A stretch of DNA of 64,000 nt from an uncultured Brachyspira sp. (GTDB lineage Bacteria; Spirochaetota; Brachyspiria; Brachyspirales; Brachyspiraceae): NCBI RefSeq assembly GCF_944388875.1, contig NZ_CALXKQ010000003.1:1-64000 (forward strand), in the 5' to 3' direction. Shown piece after piece: positions 47,569 to 58,557 of the stretch (positions are counted from its first letter, which is position 1; every line of letters starts with the position of its first letter). The notes beneath the pieces are model-generated. The model saw only the letters and a program-made list of their open reading frames with translations. It was not told the origin of the DNA and searched no databases. The position numbers were made by a program, and so were the translations under genes.

Positions 47569-47596
47569 ATTATAGTACTTATTTTTTTATAATCAA
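47569..47596 (-). promoter_or_regulatory. Sigma-70-type promoter of nagE
   Basis: On the minus strand: TTGATT (47596-47591), a 16-nt spacer and TATAAT (47574-47569). The remainder of the 393-bp gap to crr is AT-rich and gene-free. Confidence 0.55.
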
Positions 47597-47889
47597 GTAT
47601 TATACGATGTATAAAAATATTTTTTTTATATTTTTCTAATCTTTAGGTAAATTATTATTACAAACTTAAACAATTTTTAATATATCAAGTATTTTATATA
47701 TTTTATTTTACAATAAAATATAAATAAAAATAATTTTTAATAAATACAATAAATATATTTAAACTAATTTAAAATTGTACGATAACAATACTTAAATAAA
47801 CACGATTAATAAAATTTTAGTATATAAAGTTATTTACTTTATAAATGTTTATGTTAAAATCGTAACATAAAGAAATATTGGAGGCATAT

Positions 47890-48354
47890 ATGGGTTTATT
47901 CTCTAAAAAAATAGAAATAAAAAGTCCTATCAAAGGCAAATTAGTAGATGTTTCAGAAGTAAAAGATGAAGCTTTTTCAAGCAAAGCACTTGGAGATGGA
48001 ATGGCTATTATTCCTGAGGATGGAAAAGTTTACTCCCCTGTAGACGGAGAAGTTGTTACAATGGTAGATACTAATCATGCTATAGGACTATCATCTAAAG
48101 GAATAGAGATACTTGTGCATATAGGAATGGACACTGTAAAATTAGGCGGCAAACACTTCAAAGCTCATGTAAAAGAAGGAGATAAAGTAAAGGCAGGTAC
48201 TTTATTAATAGAATTTGATAAATATGAAGTTGAAAAAGAATATGATATTACTTCTCCAATAATTATACCAAATTTTTCTGAATTGAAATCATTAGATAAA
48301 ACAGAACCAAGAAGCGTATCAGTAGGCGATACTATAATGATTGCTGTAAAATAA
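47890..48354 (+). CDS. crr: PTS IIA component, glucose family (Crr-like)
   Basis: 154 residues from ATG 47890 (MGLFSKKIEIKSPIKG), with GGAGG five bases upstream; an upstream TTG would place codons through that site. It matches glucose-type IIA: SPVDGEVV, NHAIGLSSKG with the first active-site His, and ILVHIGMDTVKLGGKHF with the phosphorylated His. It passes phosphate from HPr to IIB. It stands alone, divergent from nagE, so it may serve several sugars and also regulate, as Crr does in other bacteria. Confidence 0.93.
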   Translation: MGLFSKKIEIKSPIKGKLVDVSEVKDEAFSSKALGDGMAIIPEDGKVYSPVDGEVVTMVDTNHAIGLSSKGIEILVHIGMDTVKLGGKHFKAHVKEGDKVKAGTLLIEFDKYEVEKEYDITSPIIIPNFSELKSLDKTEPRSVSVGDTIMIAVK

Positions 48355-48370
48355 TATTTGATAAATAAAA

Positions 48371-48394
48371 AAAGAGGGATTTTATTCCCTCTTT
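48371..48394. terminator. Terminator between crr and the response regulator gene
   Basis: The arms AAAGAGGGA (48371-48379) and TCCCTCTTT (48386-48394) form a perfect 9-bp stem with a 6-nt loop. The T tract is best on the minus strand (TTTTTTTATTTAT), so it mainly ends the two-component operon. It can also stop crr. Confidence 0.85.
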
Positions 48395-48411
48395 AAAAAA
48401 TATATTTACTG

Positions 48412-49755
48412 TCAATCTTTAATATCTTCTTTTAATTTTCTATAAAGCGTAGCTCTTTCTATACCTAATATTTTAGCAACCTGTGCTTTATTAAAATTGT
48501 TTCGACCTAATAAATAATTTATATACATCTTTTCAAGCTCTTCCAAAGTAACATTTCCTTCTACCACAAAATCATCATCATTATTTCCTTTCAATGCCCA
48601 GTCAGGTATATTACTCTCGTCAATTTTACCATCCCTACTCATAACAACCATAGTTTCTATTGTGTTTCTAAGCTCTCTTACATTTCCTTCCCATTGTAAT
48701 GATGATAATATCTTATAAACTTTTTTATCAATAGAATTTATCTCTATGGAATGAACCTTTGAAAACTCTTTAATGAAATTATCTATCAAAAGAGGTATAT
48801 CTTCTCTTCTTTCTCTAAGCGGAGGCATTTCTATCTTTATAACATTAAGCCTATAATATAAATCCTCTCTAAACTTACCTTCTTTAATTTCTTCAGATAA
48901 TTTTTTATTTGTAGCAGCAATTACTCTTATATCAACATCAATAGGAGTATTAGAACCTACCCTCTCAATAACTCTCTCTTCAAGAACTCTTAAAAGTTTA
49001 ACCTGCACAGCCTGATTAATTTCACCTATCTCATCAAGAAATATTGTACCCTTATTAGCAGCCTCAAATCTTCCAATCTTTTTATCTATAGCTCCTGTAA
49101 AAGCTCCCTTTTCATGTCCGAATAATTCGCTTTCAAGCACACCTTCAGAAAGTGCCGCACAGTTTACTGTAATATAAGGCTGTTTTGCTCTGTCTGACAT
49201 TTGATGAATTGCACTTGCTACTAATTCCTTACCTGTTCCGCTTTCGCCTTCTATCAATACTGTAGCTTTAGTTCTTGCCACCTGCTTTACAGCTTCATAA
49301 ACCTTAAGAATCTTAGGGCTATGACCTATCATTCCGTAAAAACTTTCATGGTAATCTACACGCTTTTCAAGTGTTTCATTTGTCTTTTTTATATTTTTAC
49401 TTTCTAATGCTCTAGCTATTATCAAAAGCATTTTATCGAGATTGAAAGGCTTTGTCATAAAATCATAAGCACCTAATCTCATCATTTCCACAGCAGTTTC
49501 CACATTGCCGTGTCCTGTTAAAACTATTACAGGTATATGCTTATCGAACTCCAAAATTTCTTTTAAAAACTCTTCGCCAGTTTTTTCAGGCATTTTTAAA
49601 TCTGTTATAACTAAATCTATTCCGCCCTTATAAACTGTTTCTATTCCTTTTTCTCCATTTTCTGCAGTTACTACTTCATAACCTTCAAACTCTAATGATT
49701 TTTTAATACCATCTCTTATATTTTTTTCATCGTCTATTACTAATATCTTAGGCAT
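48412..49755 (-). CDS. NtrC-family sigma-54-dependent response regulator
   Basis: 447 residues. The receiver domain (1-120) has the phosphorylated Asp52 in [13 protein letters not shown]. The AAA+ domain has Walker [10 protein letters not shown], the sigma-54 contact loop [15 protein letters not shown], Walker [11 protein letters not shown] and RREDIPLLI. The C-terminal Fis-type helix-turn-helix is [20 protein letters not shown]. It activates RpoN promoters after phosphorylation. Its start overlaps the end of the histidine kinase gene by 8 bp, so the two are a pair. The signal sensed is unknown. Confidence 0.95.
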   Translation of the reverse strand: MPKILVIDDEKNIRDGIKKSLEFEGYEVVTAENGEKGIETVYKGGIDLVITDLKMPEKTGEEFLKEILEFDKHIPVIVLTGHGNVETAVEMMRLGAYDFMTKPFNLDKMLLIIARALESKNIKKTNETLEKRVDYHESFYGMIGHSPKILKVYEAVKQVARTKATVLIEGESGTGKELVASAIHQMSDRAKQPYITVNCAALSEGVLESELFGHEKGAFTGAIDKKIGRFEAANKGTIFLDEIGEINQAVQVKLLRVLEERVIERVGSNTPIDVDIRVIAATNKKLSEEIKEGKFREDLYYRLNVIKIEMPPLRERREDIPLLIDNFIKEFSKVHSIEINSIDKKVYKILSSLQWEGNVRELRNTIETMVVMSRDGKIDESNIPDWALKGNNDDDFVVEGNVTLEELEKMYINYLLGRNNFNKAQVAKILGIERATLYRKLKEDIKD

Positions 49756-50941
49756 AATCTAATAAATCCGTTTTTAAAAATTTTTGATTTTCCTGCTGCA
49801 ATGGAAGTTTTATTATAAACTCGCTTCCCTTGCCGTATTCGCTTTCTATTGAAACATTGCCATTATGGGCTTCTATTATACGAACTACATTTGTAAGTCC
49901 TAATCCTGTACCATGTCTTTTGGTTGTGAAATAAGGCTCAAATATTTTATTTAAAGTTTCATCTTCCATTCCAATTCCTGTATCTTTTATACTTATAACA
50001 GCATAATTATCAATAGTCTTCAATTTGATATAAATCTCTTTTTTCTTATCAGCAGAATTTTCGCTCATAGCATCTATTGCATTTTGTATTATATTAATTA
50101 ATGACTGTTTTATGTATTTAGCATCTAATTTTAATATTAAATTATCCTTATCAAATTTTATATCTATATTAACATTATTCTTTTCTATTTCATATTTCAA
50201 AAATGAAACTGTAGAAAGAATAAGCTCATTTATATTAACATCTTCAATATCCAATTCTAATTTGCGTACAGAAAATAAAAATGAATTAATAGTATCTTCA
50301 AGCCTAGCTATTTCTTCTTTGATTATATCAGAATATTCTCTAAAATCCTTATAACATTGACAGTCATTGTCCATATTCTTTTTTATTATTTTTTCTATAA
50401 GCTGAACATATATTGAAATAGAACCTAAAGGATTTTTTATCTCATGTGCAACGCCTGCTGCTAATGTTGTAAGAGATGCTAACTGTTCTGCCCTTTTAAG
50501 TTTATGAGTGCTTTCATAAGTTTTTGTTATATCAAATGCTTTTATAAGAGTTCCTATTATTCTTCCGCTGTCCCCTATAGGAAGTATATTTATCTGAAGT
50601 ATTCTTTCATTGTCATTATCTTTTAATAATTTAGTTTCTGAATCATTGATGTTTATAAGCTCTAATATTGTTTTTCCTATATCATTAGTATGCATGTATT
50701 TTGAAAGAAATTTGCCTTCAGAATTTCTAGGTATTGAAAATAAGAAACAAGCCTTTTTATTTATCTCCTGTATTATGCCTTTATTATCTATTGCAATTAT
50801 ACCTTCTTCAAGATTTTCTATGATTATGTTTTGAGAGTATAAAAGAGTGGTAAGTCTTTTAAATACCTTTTTCTTTTCAATGTCAGAAACTTTATCGAAA
50901 TTCTGCAGAATTTTATCAAAAAACTGATTAGTCCTATTCAT
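49748..50941 (-). CDS. PAS-containing sensor histidine kinase (NtrB/AtoS-like)
   Basis: 397 residues with no membrane segment, so cytosolic. A PAS domain (about 35-140; NLEEGIIAIDNKGIIQEIN) comes first. HisKA has His166 in AAGVAHEIKNPLG. HATPase_c has an N box INIIQNAIDAM, a G1 box DTGIGM, and GTGLGLTNV. CQCY in the middle of HisKA is an unusual Cys pair. It phosphorylates the NtrC-type regulator encoded downstream. It is the first gene of the operon. Confidence 0.93.
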   Translation of the reverse strand: MNRTNQFFDKILQNFDKVSDIEKKKVFKRLTTLLYSQNIIIENLEEGIIAIDNKGIIQEINKKACFLFSIPRNSEGKFLSKYMHTNDIGKTILELININDSETKLLKDNDNERILQINILPIGDSGRIIGTLIKAFDITKTYESTHKLKRAEQLASLTTLAAGVAHEIKNPLGSISIYVQLIEKIIKKNMDNDCQCYKDFREYSDIIKEEIARLEDTINSFLFSVRKLELDIEDVNINELILSTVSFLKYEIEKNNVNIDIKFDKDNLILKLDAKYIKQSLINIIQNAIDAMSENSADKKKEIYIKLKTIDNYAVISIKDTGIGMEDETLNKIFEPYFTTKRHGTGLGLTNVVRIIEAHNGNVSIESEYGKGSEFIIKLPLQQENQKFLKTDLLDYA

Positions 50942-51064
50942 TCACTAAAGTATAATAAAAAATATAAAAAACTTCAATAGTAAAAAATTATATAACAGCA
51001 TTCTAAATATTTATATTAGTTAAAAATTTTTTATATAATTTTTGCTATTATAAATATAATTAAT

Positions 51065-52237
51065 TTAATTAGCATTATCCTTATTTATAGCCAGCCTAAT
51101 TACTACTGATATAAATGTTAATATCAAAAACATTATTCCGCATAATATTATATTTTTTATTCCTATTTTTGAAATAAATAAACCTCCTATAGAAGTGCCT
51201 ATAGTTATTCCTAAATTTCCAAATGATATAAAAAGCCCATTTGAAAATTCTGGTGCCTGAGGAAGTGCTGATGTAATCCAATACTGCTGTATATTATTTC
51301 CCATTCCATATACCATTCCCCACACAAATGCTAAAGCAAACATCATAGAAAATAATCCTCCGAATATAAATACTAAAATATATACTGCTGTAAATACAAA
51401 AGGATAAATACCTACAAATTTTAATGCATTCTTTGATAAAAATTTACCCGCTAAAAAATTGCCTATTATACTTGATATGCCGAATAAAAATAGTATAATA
51501 CTTGAATATTTACAAGTAATATTTGATACTGTTCTAATATATTGAGCAAAATAACTGTAAACCGATGACATTGATGCTGCAATCAAAGCTACAGTTGATA
51601 ATGATATCCAAGTTATAGGAAATTTTAATACAGAAAGCTGATAGCCATAAGAAAGTTTTTTAACTGCAGGCATCGAAGGAACTATAAATAATATTCCAAT
51701 GAATGATATAATGTTTAAAAAAGCAGCGAAAAGCATTGAAGCCCTATAGGAATATGTTTCAGCAATAAAATTAGAAGCTGGTGTTCCTATAACTATTCCT
51801 GCCGAAACTCCCATCATTATAAAAGCAACTACTTTAGGTATATCTTTTTCTTCCGCTGTTTCTGAAGCTATAATAAATGACATTGAGCAATAAATAGGAT
51901 GAAAAATAGCTGGTATTATTCTAAATATCAAAAGCACATTAAAACTATTTGTAAATGCTGATACTATATTGCTTATTATAAACACAGCAATTACTATTAA
52001 CATTGATATTTTTTTATTTATTCCAGAGAATAATAAAGGCATTATTATTCCTGATATTGCTATTGTTAAAGCAAAAGCACTAACCAATATTCCTGCTTTA
52101 TCTATAGTTATATTAAAAGTGTTAGAAATTATAGGAAGAACACCAACTATTCCTATTTCTGTATTTAATATTGAGAATATTGCAAATGACAATACCAATA
52201 CTAGAATATTATTGTTTTGTTTTAACATAAAAATCAT
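51065..52237 (-). CDS. MFS transporter (arabinose-efflux/YdhP-like)
   Basis: 390 residues with 12 predicted membrane helices. It begins MIFMLKQNNNILVLVLSF; ATG 52228 (MLKQNN) is an alternative start. The sequence NTEIGIVGVLPIISNTFNIT followed by AGILVSAFALTIAISGIIMPL is typical of the sugar or drug efflux DHA1 group. Substrate unknown. It is monocistronic and divergent from the cytidylyltransferase gene. Confidence 0.9.
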   Translation of the reverse strand: MIFMLKQNNNILVLVLSFAIFSILNTEIGIVGVLPIISNTFNITIDKAGILVSAFALTIAISGIIMPLLFSGINKKISMLIVIAVFIISNIVSAFTNSFNVLLIFRIIPAIFHPIYCSMSFIIASETAEEKDIPKVVAFIMMGVSAGIVIGTPASNFIAETYSYRASMLFAAFLNIISFIGILFIVPSMPAVKKLSYGYQLSVLKFPITWISLSTVALIAASMSSVYSYFAQYIRTVSNITCKYSSIILFLFGISSIIGNFLAGKFLSKNALKFVGIYPFVFTAVYILVFIFGGLFSMMFALAFVWGMVYGMGNNIQQYWITSALPQAPEFSNGLFISFGNLGITIGTSIGGLFISKIGIKNIILCGIMFLILTFISVVIRLAINKDNAN

Positions 52238-52324
52238 TCTCCTTATTAATTTTTATTGGATTATACCATTTTAGTTAACTCCAGAATCAATATGTAATTT
52301 TACAAAAAATTAATTTTTTACAAA

Positions 52325-52352
52325 TTGACAATACTAATTATTACATTATAAT
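52325..52352 (+). promoter_or_regulatory. Sigma-70-type promoter for the 52388 operon
   Basis: TTGACA (52325-52330), a 16-nt spacer and TATAAT (52347-52352). Both boxes are perfect, 35 bp before the start codon. Confidence 0.8.
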
Positions 52353-52387
52353 TAAAAAACTTTTAATAAAAAAATATAGGTATTATT

Positions 52388-53071
52388 ATGATGAAAAAAA
52401 TAGTTATTATACTAGCTTCAAGAATAGGCTCAACAAGACTTCCAAATAAAGCATTAAAACCGATGTCTGAATGCAGCAGCATGCTTGAACTTATTATTAA
52501 AAGACTAAGAAGCTCCAAAATAGCAGATGATGTAATTGTTGCCACTGAAGAAAAATCATTAGATGCTTTTAAAAACATATTTGATAATCTTAAATGCAGT
52601 TATTTTGTAGGAAGTGAAGAGGATGTTTTAAACAGATATACAAAAGCAGCTGAACAATTCAATGCTGATATTATCGTACGTGCTACAGGTGATAATCCAT
52701 TAGTAAGCATAAAAGCATTGGACATGATAGTAGATTATCATATAGAAAAAAATGCTGATTTAAGCCATTATGATTTACTTCCTTACGGCAGCGGAGTTGA
52801 GGTTATAAATTATGATGCTTTAAAATATGCTGATGATAATTCTAATGATAAATTTGAACATGAACATATAACACAGTATCATTACAGAAATGCTGATAAG
52901 TTCAAAATAGAAAATCCAAAAGTTAATAATGATTTTGCTATGCCTGAATTAAGAACAACCGTTGATACTTTAGAAGATTATAATAATGTATGCAGTATAT
53001 TCAAAAAATATAATAATAATATATATATAGATGTTGATACTATAATAAGCGATATACGAAATGGAAGATGA
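52388..53071 (+). CDS. SpsF-like cytidylyltransferase family protein
   Basis: 227 residues. The nucleotide-binding start is IVIILASRIGSTRLPNKAL, the CMP-sugar synthetase signature. DVIVATEEKS, EEDVLNRYTKAAE and RATGDNPLVS follow. This is the SpsF/NeuA-like group that activates sugars for surface glycans or flagellin decoration. The exact sugar cannot be told, and no other glycan genes are adjacent. Its end overlaps the next gene by 11 bp in another frame. AUG 52388 or 52391 can serve. Confidence 0.85.
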   Translation: MMKKIVIILASRIGSTRLPNKALKPMSECSSMLELIIKRLRSSKIADDVIVATEEKSLDAFKNIFDNLKCSYFVGSEEDVLNRYTKAAEQFNADIIVRATGDNPLVSIKALDMIVDYHIEKNADLSHYDLLPYGSGVEVINYDALKYADDNSNDKFEHEHITQYHYRNADKFKIENPKVNNDFAMPELRTTVDTLEDYNNVCSIFKKYNNNIYIDVDTIISDIRNGR

Positions 53072-53441
53072 TAAAAATAAATATTATGTTTACATAATAC
53101 TTTGCGAAGATAATTCATATTATACAGGCATCACAAATAATCTTATTAACAGATTTAAAAAACATCAAAAAGGAAAAGGTGCTAATTATACAAAATTTCA
53201 TAAGCCTATGAAATTTCTCTCTGCTTGGGAAGTTGATAATGTTAATATTGCTTTGAGTATAGAATATTATATAAAAAGCATGGACAAAAAAACAAAAATA
53301 TTATTTACAGAAAATAACAGACTTCTTAAAAGTTATTATACAAAAGAGATGAAAAATAAAAAAAATTATAAAATAAAAATCAGAGTAAGAAGCATAAGTA
53401 AAAAAAATATAGAAAAAATTAATAGTATATTACAAAATTAA
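53061..53441 (+). CDS. GIY-YIG domain protein (YhbQ/UPF0213-like)
   Basis: 126 residues. The GIY-YIG core has YYVYIILCEDNSYYTGIT and NLINRFKKHQKGKGANYTKFH with the Arg and His of the active site, and an acidic residue in ALSIEYYIKSM. A Lys-rich tail beyond residue 90 is longer than usual. Small members of this group are thought to act on DNA, but most are uncharacterised. It starts inside the previous gene and is convergent with tsaD, overlapping its last 4 bp. Confidence 0.88.
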   Translation: MEDDKNKYYVYIILCEDNSYYTGITNNLINRFKKHQKGKGANYTKFHKPMKFLSAWEVDNVNIALSIEYYIKSMDKKTKILFTENNRLLKSYYTKEMKNKKNYKIKIRVRSISKKNIEKINSILQN

Positions 53442-54460
53442 ACTTTACCTTTGTTTTTATTATATTTTTTATTTAAAACTCTTGAAGCACAATCCAAACT
53501 ATAATCAGCATAATCCTGCTTATCCTTCATATAGTATGCAAGTCCTCCAACCATAGCCGCATTGTCTGTTGTATATTTCAATGCTGGAAGATAGCATTCA
53601 AAATCTTTAGAATTTCCGAATCTTTCACGCAGATAACTATTGCAGGCAACTCCTCCTGAAAGAGTAACCCTTTTTATTCCTGTTTTTTCAACATATTTCT
53701 GAGTTTTTATATACAAAGGTTCTATTGCACTTACTTGAAATGCCGCTGCTATATTTTCATTAGTAGCTTCATATCCGTTTTTTAAATATTTTTTTGTAGA
53801 ATAAACACATGCAGTTTTAAGTCCGCTGTATGAAAAATTAAACTCATCTGCTCCGTTTAAAAGTATAATAGGATATTTTATAGCATCTTTGTTTCCATCT
53901 TTTGCCATCTTATCTATTATAGGTCCGCCAGGATAGCCTAGATTTAAAAACTTTGAAACCTTATCATAAGCCTCTCCTACGGCATCATCCAATGTAGTAC
54001 CTACAACCTTATATTCTCCATGGTCATAAACTTCTGTTATTATTGTATGCCCGCCTGATACAACTAAGGCAATATACGGAAACTCAATTTTATTTGTAAG
54101 ATGAGGAGAGTATATATGTGCTGCTATATGATCCAATGCTATTAAAGGCTTATTCAATGAAAATGCTAATGCTTTGGCAGAACATACTCCTACAAGCAAT
54201 GAACCTAAAAGTCCTGGTCTGTTGGTTACAGCAAATAAATCTATATCATCCAATGTAAGATTAGCATCTTTTAATGCTTTATCTACTACATAAATAATAG
54301 CCTCTAAATGCTTTCTTGCCGCTATTTCTGGTACAACTCCTTGAAAGTCTTTATGAGCATCTATTGATGAACTCAATACAGATGATAAAACATTATTTCC
54401 ATTCTCTACTACAGCAGCCGATGTATCATCGCATGAAGTATCTATAGCCAATATTTTCAT
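53438..54460 (-). CDS. tsaD: tRNA N6-threonylcarbamoyladenosine synthase subunit TsaD
   Basis: 340 residues. The ASKHA fold begins ILAIDTSCDDTSAAVV. Metal-binding HIAAHIYSPHL, PYIALVVSGGHT and the C-terminal LSGGVACNSYLRE with YTTDNAAMVGGLAYY are all present. With TsaB and TsaE it transfers threonylcarbamoyl to A37 of ANN-decoding tRNAs. The length is normal. It is monocistronic by layout. Confidence 0.97.
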   Translation of the reverse strand: MKILAIDTSCDDTSAAVVENGNNVLSSVLSSSIDAHKDFQGVVPEIAARKHLEAIIYVVDKALKDANLTLDDIDLFAVTNRPGLLGSLLVGVCSAKALAFSLNKPLIALDHIAAHIYSPHLTNKIEFPYIALVVSGGHTIITEVYDHGEYKVVGTTLDDAVGEAYDKVSKFLNLGYPGGPIIDKMAKDGNKDAIKYPIILLNGADEFNFSYSGLKTACVYSTKKYLKNGYEATNENIAAAFQVSAIEPLYIKTQKYVEKTGIKRVTLSGGVACNSYLRERFGNSKDFECYLPALKYTTDNAAMVGGLAYYMKDKQDYADYSLDCASRVLNKKYNKNKGKV

Positions 54461-54541
54461 ATATTCTCCAATTATAATTTACAGCATTGATAATATATTC
54501 TTTATAATCATTTGTAAATACTAATAATGTATATAAAAATA

Positions 54542-54566
54542 ATGACAGGCTGTATAAACCTGTCAT
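54542..54566 (-). terminator. Terminator of the PTS IIB gene
   Basis: The arms ATGACAGG (54542-54549) and CCTGTCAT (54559-54566) form a perfect 8-bp stem with a 9-nt loop. TATTTTTATA follows on the minus strand. Confidence 0.75.
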
Positions 54567-54586
54567 CAATATCAATATATAATTTA

Positions 54587-54889
54587 TTATTTATTTTTTA
54601 ATTCTTCTACATATCCTGAAGTTTCTAATTTTTCTTTAAACTCTTCCTCTGATAATATATTTTTTATGCCAATAACTTTTATTCCTTTTTCAGATGCATG
54701 ACTAAAATGATTTAAAAAGTTGAAAGGGCAGAAAATCAAATCATAATCTTCCATTTTGCAGCTTTTTAAATCGCAATGGCTTAAATCAAAATTTTCTATG
54801 CCAACTTCTTTTAAAGCTTTTGAAACTTTATCTTTCATCATCAAGCTAGTACCAGCACCGCTTGCACAAGCAACTAATACTTTTAACAT
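54587..54889 (-). CDS. PTS IIB component, ascorbate (SgaB)-like, orphan
   Basis: 100 residues. VLVACASGAGTSLMMKDKVSKAL has the phosphorylated Cys8 and the SGAGTS phosphate loop of the lactose/ascorbate IIB superfamily. No IIC or IIA gene is beside it. It lies 19 bp after an FAD oxidoreductase gene in the same direction. It may be a partner of a transporter elsewhere or a regulatory IIB. Confidence 0.85.
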   Translation of the reverse strand: MLKVLVACASGAGTSLMMKDKVSKALKEVGIENFDLSHCDLKSCKMEDYDLIFCPFNFLNHFSHASEKGIKVIGIKNILSEEEFKEKLETSGYVEELKNK

Positions 54890-54908
54890 ATATGTTTACT
54901 CCTTCATT

Positions 54909-55871
54909 TTATTTATTAATTAAATCATGAATATGTTTTACTATATCAAAACCAGCATTCAAAGCCTTAGCTATAGAACCGCCAGATTTATATAATATAT
55001 CTCCTGCAATATATAGATTTTCAACTGAGCTTTCATGATTATCTTTTACTATAGGAACTCCGCTTTCATCTAATTCTATATCGCATCTTTTTAGGAAATC
55101 TACAGGAGCAACTCCTCCTAAAGCATATATAACTCTGTCATAAGTATCTTCTGTATCATCAGTATAATGAACAAGTACTTTTCCACCTTTATCCTCTATT
55201 GATTTAATATCAATACCCAATTTAGCCTTTACTTTTCCGCTTGCAATATCTTCTTTTATAGTTTCTAAATTCTTTTCATTAGGTCTTGTAAACTCAGCTT
55301 TTCTGTAATTGATAGTAACATCATTATCCTTTCCTAAAAGGTAAGCGTACTCAACAGCAGAGTTTCCGCCGCCTACAACTAATATTTTCTCATTTTCTTT
55401 GCATTTATATATGTTAAAATTTACAACAGCATTCAAGCTTGCAGGTATGGCATAATCAGGTTTATTAGGTCTTCCCATTTTACCTATTGAAGCTACAACG
55501 TATTTAGAAATATATTTTTTATTATCAGCAGTATTTACTTCTAAATATTCTCCATTTCTTTTGATAGATTCTACTTCAGTATTGAACATTGCTTCTATAT
55601 AATTTCCAAATAAGCATTGACTGAACAAATCCAATACATCGCCTTTAGTTGCAGTTTCAAATTTAATATTTCCTTTCAGGTCTAAAGCTTCGCCTTTATA
55701 ATCTTTATCAACTCTTTTGTCATCTTTATAGAATTTTCTAATAGTAGTAGAGTGGTTATCACCTTTCTCCAATAAAAGTACTTTAGGCATCTCTAATATG
55801 GCAGCCTCAACTGCAGAAGCTATGCCTCCAGGACCGCCGCCTACTATAATTAAATCATATTTATTATCCAT
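54909..55871 (-). CDS. FAD-dependent pyridine nucleotide oxidoreductase (YpdA/thioredoxin-reductase-like)
   Basis: 320 residues. FAD motif LIIVGGGPGGIASAVEA, NAD(P) motif ILVVGGGNSAVEYAYLL and the FAD-closing motif NLYIAGDI with GGSIAKALNAGFD are present. There is no CxxC redox pair, so it is not a true thioredoxin reductase; it resembles the YpdA (bacillithiol disulfide reductase-like) or putative ferredoxin-NADP reductase groups. It lies between gyrB and a PTS IIB gene in a probable operon. Confidence 0.88.
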   Translation of the reverse strand: MDNKYDLIIVGGGPGGIASAVEAAILEMPKVLLLEKGDNHSTTIRKFYKDDKRVDKDYKGEALDLKGNIKFETATKGDVLDLFSQCLFGNYIEAMFNTEVESIKRNGEYLEVNTADNKKYISKYVVASIGKMGRPNKPDYAIPASLNAVVNFNIYKCKENEKILVVGGGNSAVEYAYLLGKDNDVTINYRKAEFTRPNEKNLETIKEDIASGKVKAKLGIDIKSIEDKGGKVLVHYTDDTEDTYDRVIYALGGVAPVDFLKRCDIELDESGVPIVKDNHESSVENLYIAGDILYKSGGSIAKALNAGFDIVKHIHDLINK

Positions 55872-55967
55872 ATTTTTTACTCCTTCTTAAAATTATACAA
55901 TTATCTTTATTATAAAATAAAACAATATTTAAGAAAAATACAAATATAAAAAATACAAAATTACAGA

Positions 55968-57905
<1,938 letters not shown>

Positions 57906-57930
57906 TTAATTTTCAAATTTTAATGTAAAT

Positions 57931-57959
57931 ATTATACAATGAATATAGAAATATTACAA
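57931..57959 (-). promoter_or_regulatory. Sigma-70-type promoter of gyrB
   Basis: On the minus strand: TTGTAA (57959-57954), a 17-nt spacer and TATAAT (57936-57931). AAGAGG lies before ATG 57881. Confidence 0.65.
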
Positions 57960-58377
57960 ATTTAAATTACAGTATTTTTTATAAAAAATGTTAGAATATT
58001 CTAAAATATTTATATTTTTTATATATCAATAATTAAAAGATTTTCATGTATTTTTTATTATTATTTTTAATACTTAATATTAAATACAATTATTATACAT
58101 ATTTCAAAATGTCATATAGCTATATATGTTTAACTTTACTTGATACAATATTTTTGATTGTGATATGTATTATCTAAGAAATCAATCTATGATTATTGTA
58201 TCAACATGTATAATATTACTGTCATATTTTATTTAATCTTAAATAAAATTCATTTTAATCTAATGCTGTAAACTATTTCTGCTGCTTCAGTAATATATAT
58301 TCTTTCTAATTTATTTTTAAGATAGCATTCATCAAAATATTAGTTATACCCATCAAAAGAAAATAATTATAAAATTA
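57960..58377. other. Gene-free gap between gyrB and arg operon promoters
   Basis: AT-rich with no reading frame I can support. The only structure seen is the dispersed palindrome at 58226-58249. Confidence 0.6.
58226..58249. repeat. Dispersed palindrome, copy 2
   Basis: ATTTTATTTAA (58226-58236), TC, then TTAAATAAAAT (58239-58249), an 11-bp perfect inverted repeat. It shares about 30 bp including flanks with 41882-41903. Confidence 0.6.
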
Positions 58378-58406
58378 TTGACATTTTTAAAAAAATAAAA
58401 TATTAT
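58378..58406 (+). promoter_or_regulatory. Sigma-70-type promoter of the arg operon
   Basis: TTGACA (58378-58383), a 17-nt spacer and TATTAT (58401-58406). The predicted start near 58413 gives a leader of about 145 nt before argC. Confidence 0.7.
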
Positions 58407-58440
58407 TATTGGCAACAGTAAATAGATTAGGATTATCGCT

Positions 58441-58482
58441 ATGTATATATTCATTGCTACATTATTTGTTCATACCAGGTAA
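58441..58482 (+). CDS. Short upstream ORF in the arg leader
   Basis: 13 codons (MYIFIATLFVHTR) ending with an AGG arginine codon just before TAA. AGGA at 58429-58432 is eight bases before the ATG. It lies inside the predicted argC leader. It could be a leader peptide that senses arginine supply; no terminator/antiterminator pair is visible, and chance cannot be excluded. Confidence 0.35.
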   Translation: MYIFIATLFVHTR

Positions 58483-58557
58483 TTCTTTAGTTTAATTCAT
58501 ATTTCAGTTCAAATCATTCTACTTATTAATTACAAATCTTTATTATGGAGTTTATCA

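Noticed and set aside
54909-55871. Thioredoxin reductase
   Set aside because: The redox CxxC pair is missing, so a YpdA-like or other FAD oxidoreductase is more likely.
58407-58557. T-box or known riboswitch in the arg leader
   Set aside because: No specifier-loop/antiterminator pattern, T-box sequence or terminator hairpin is visible.
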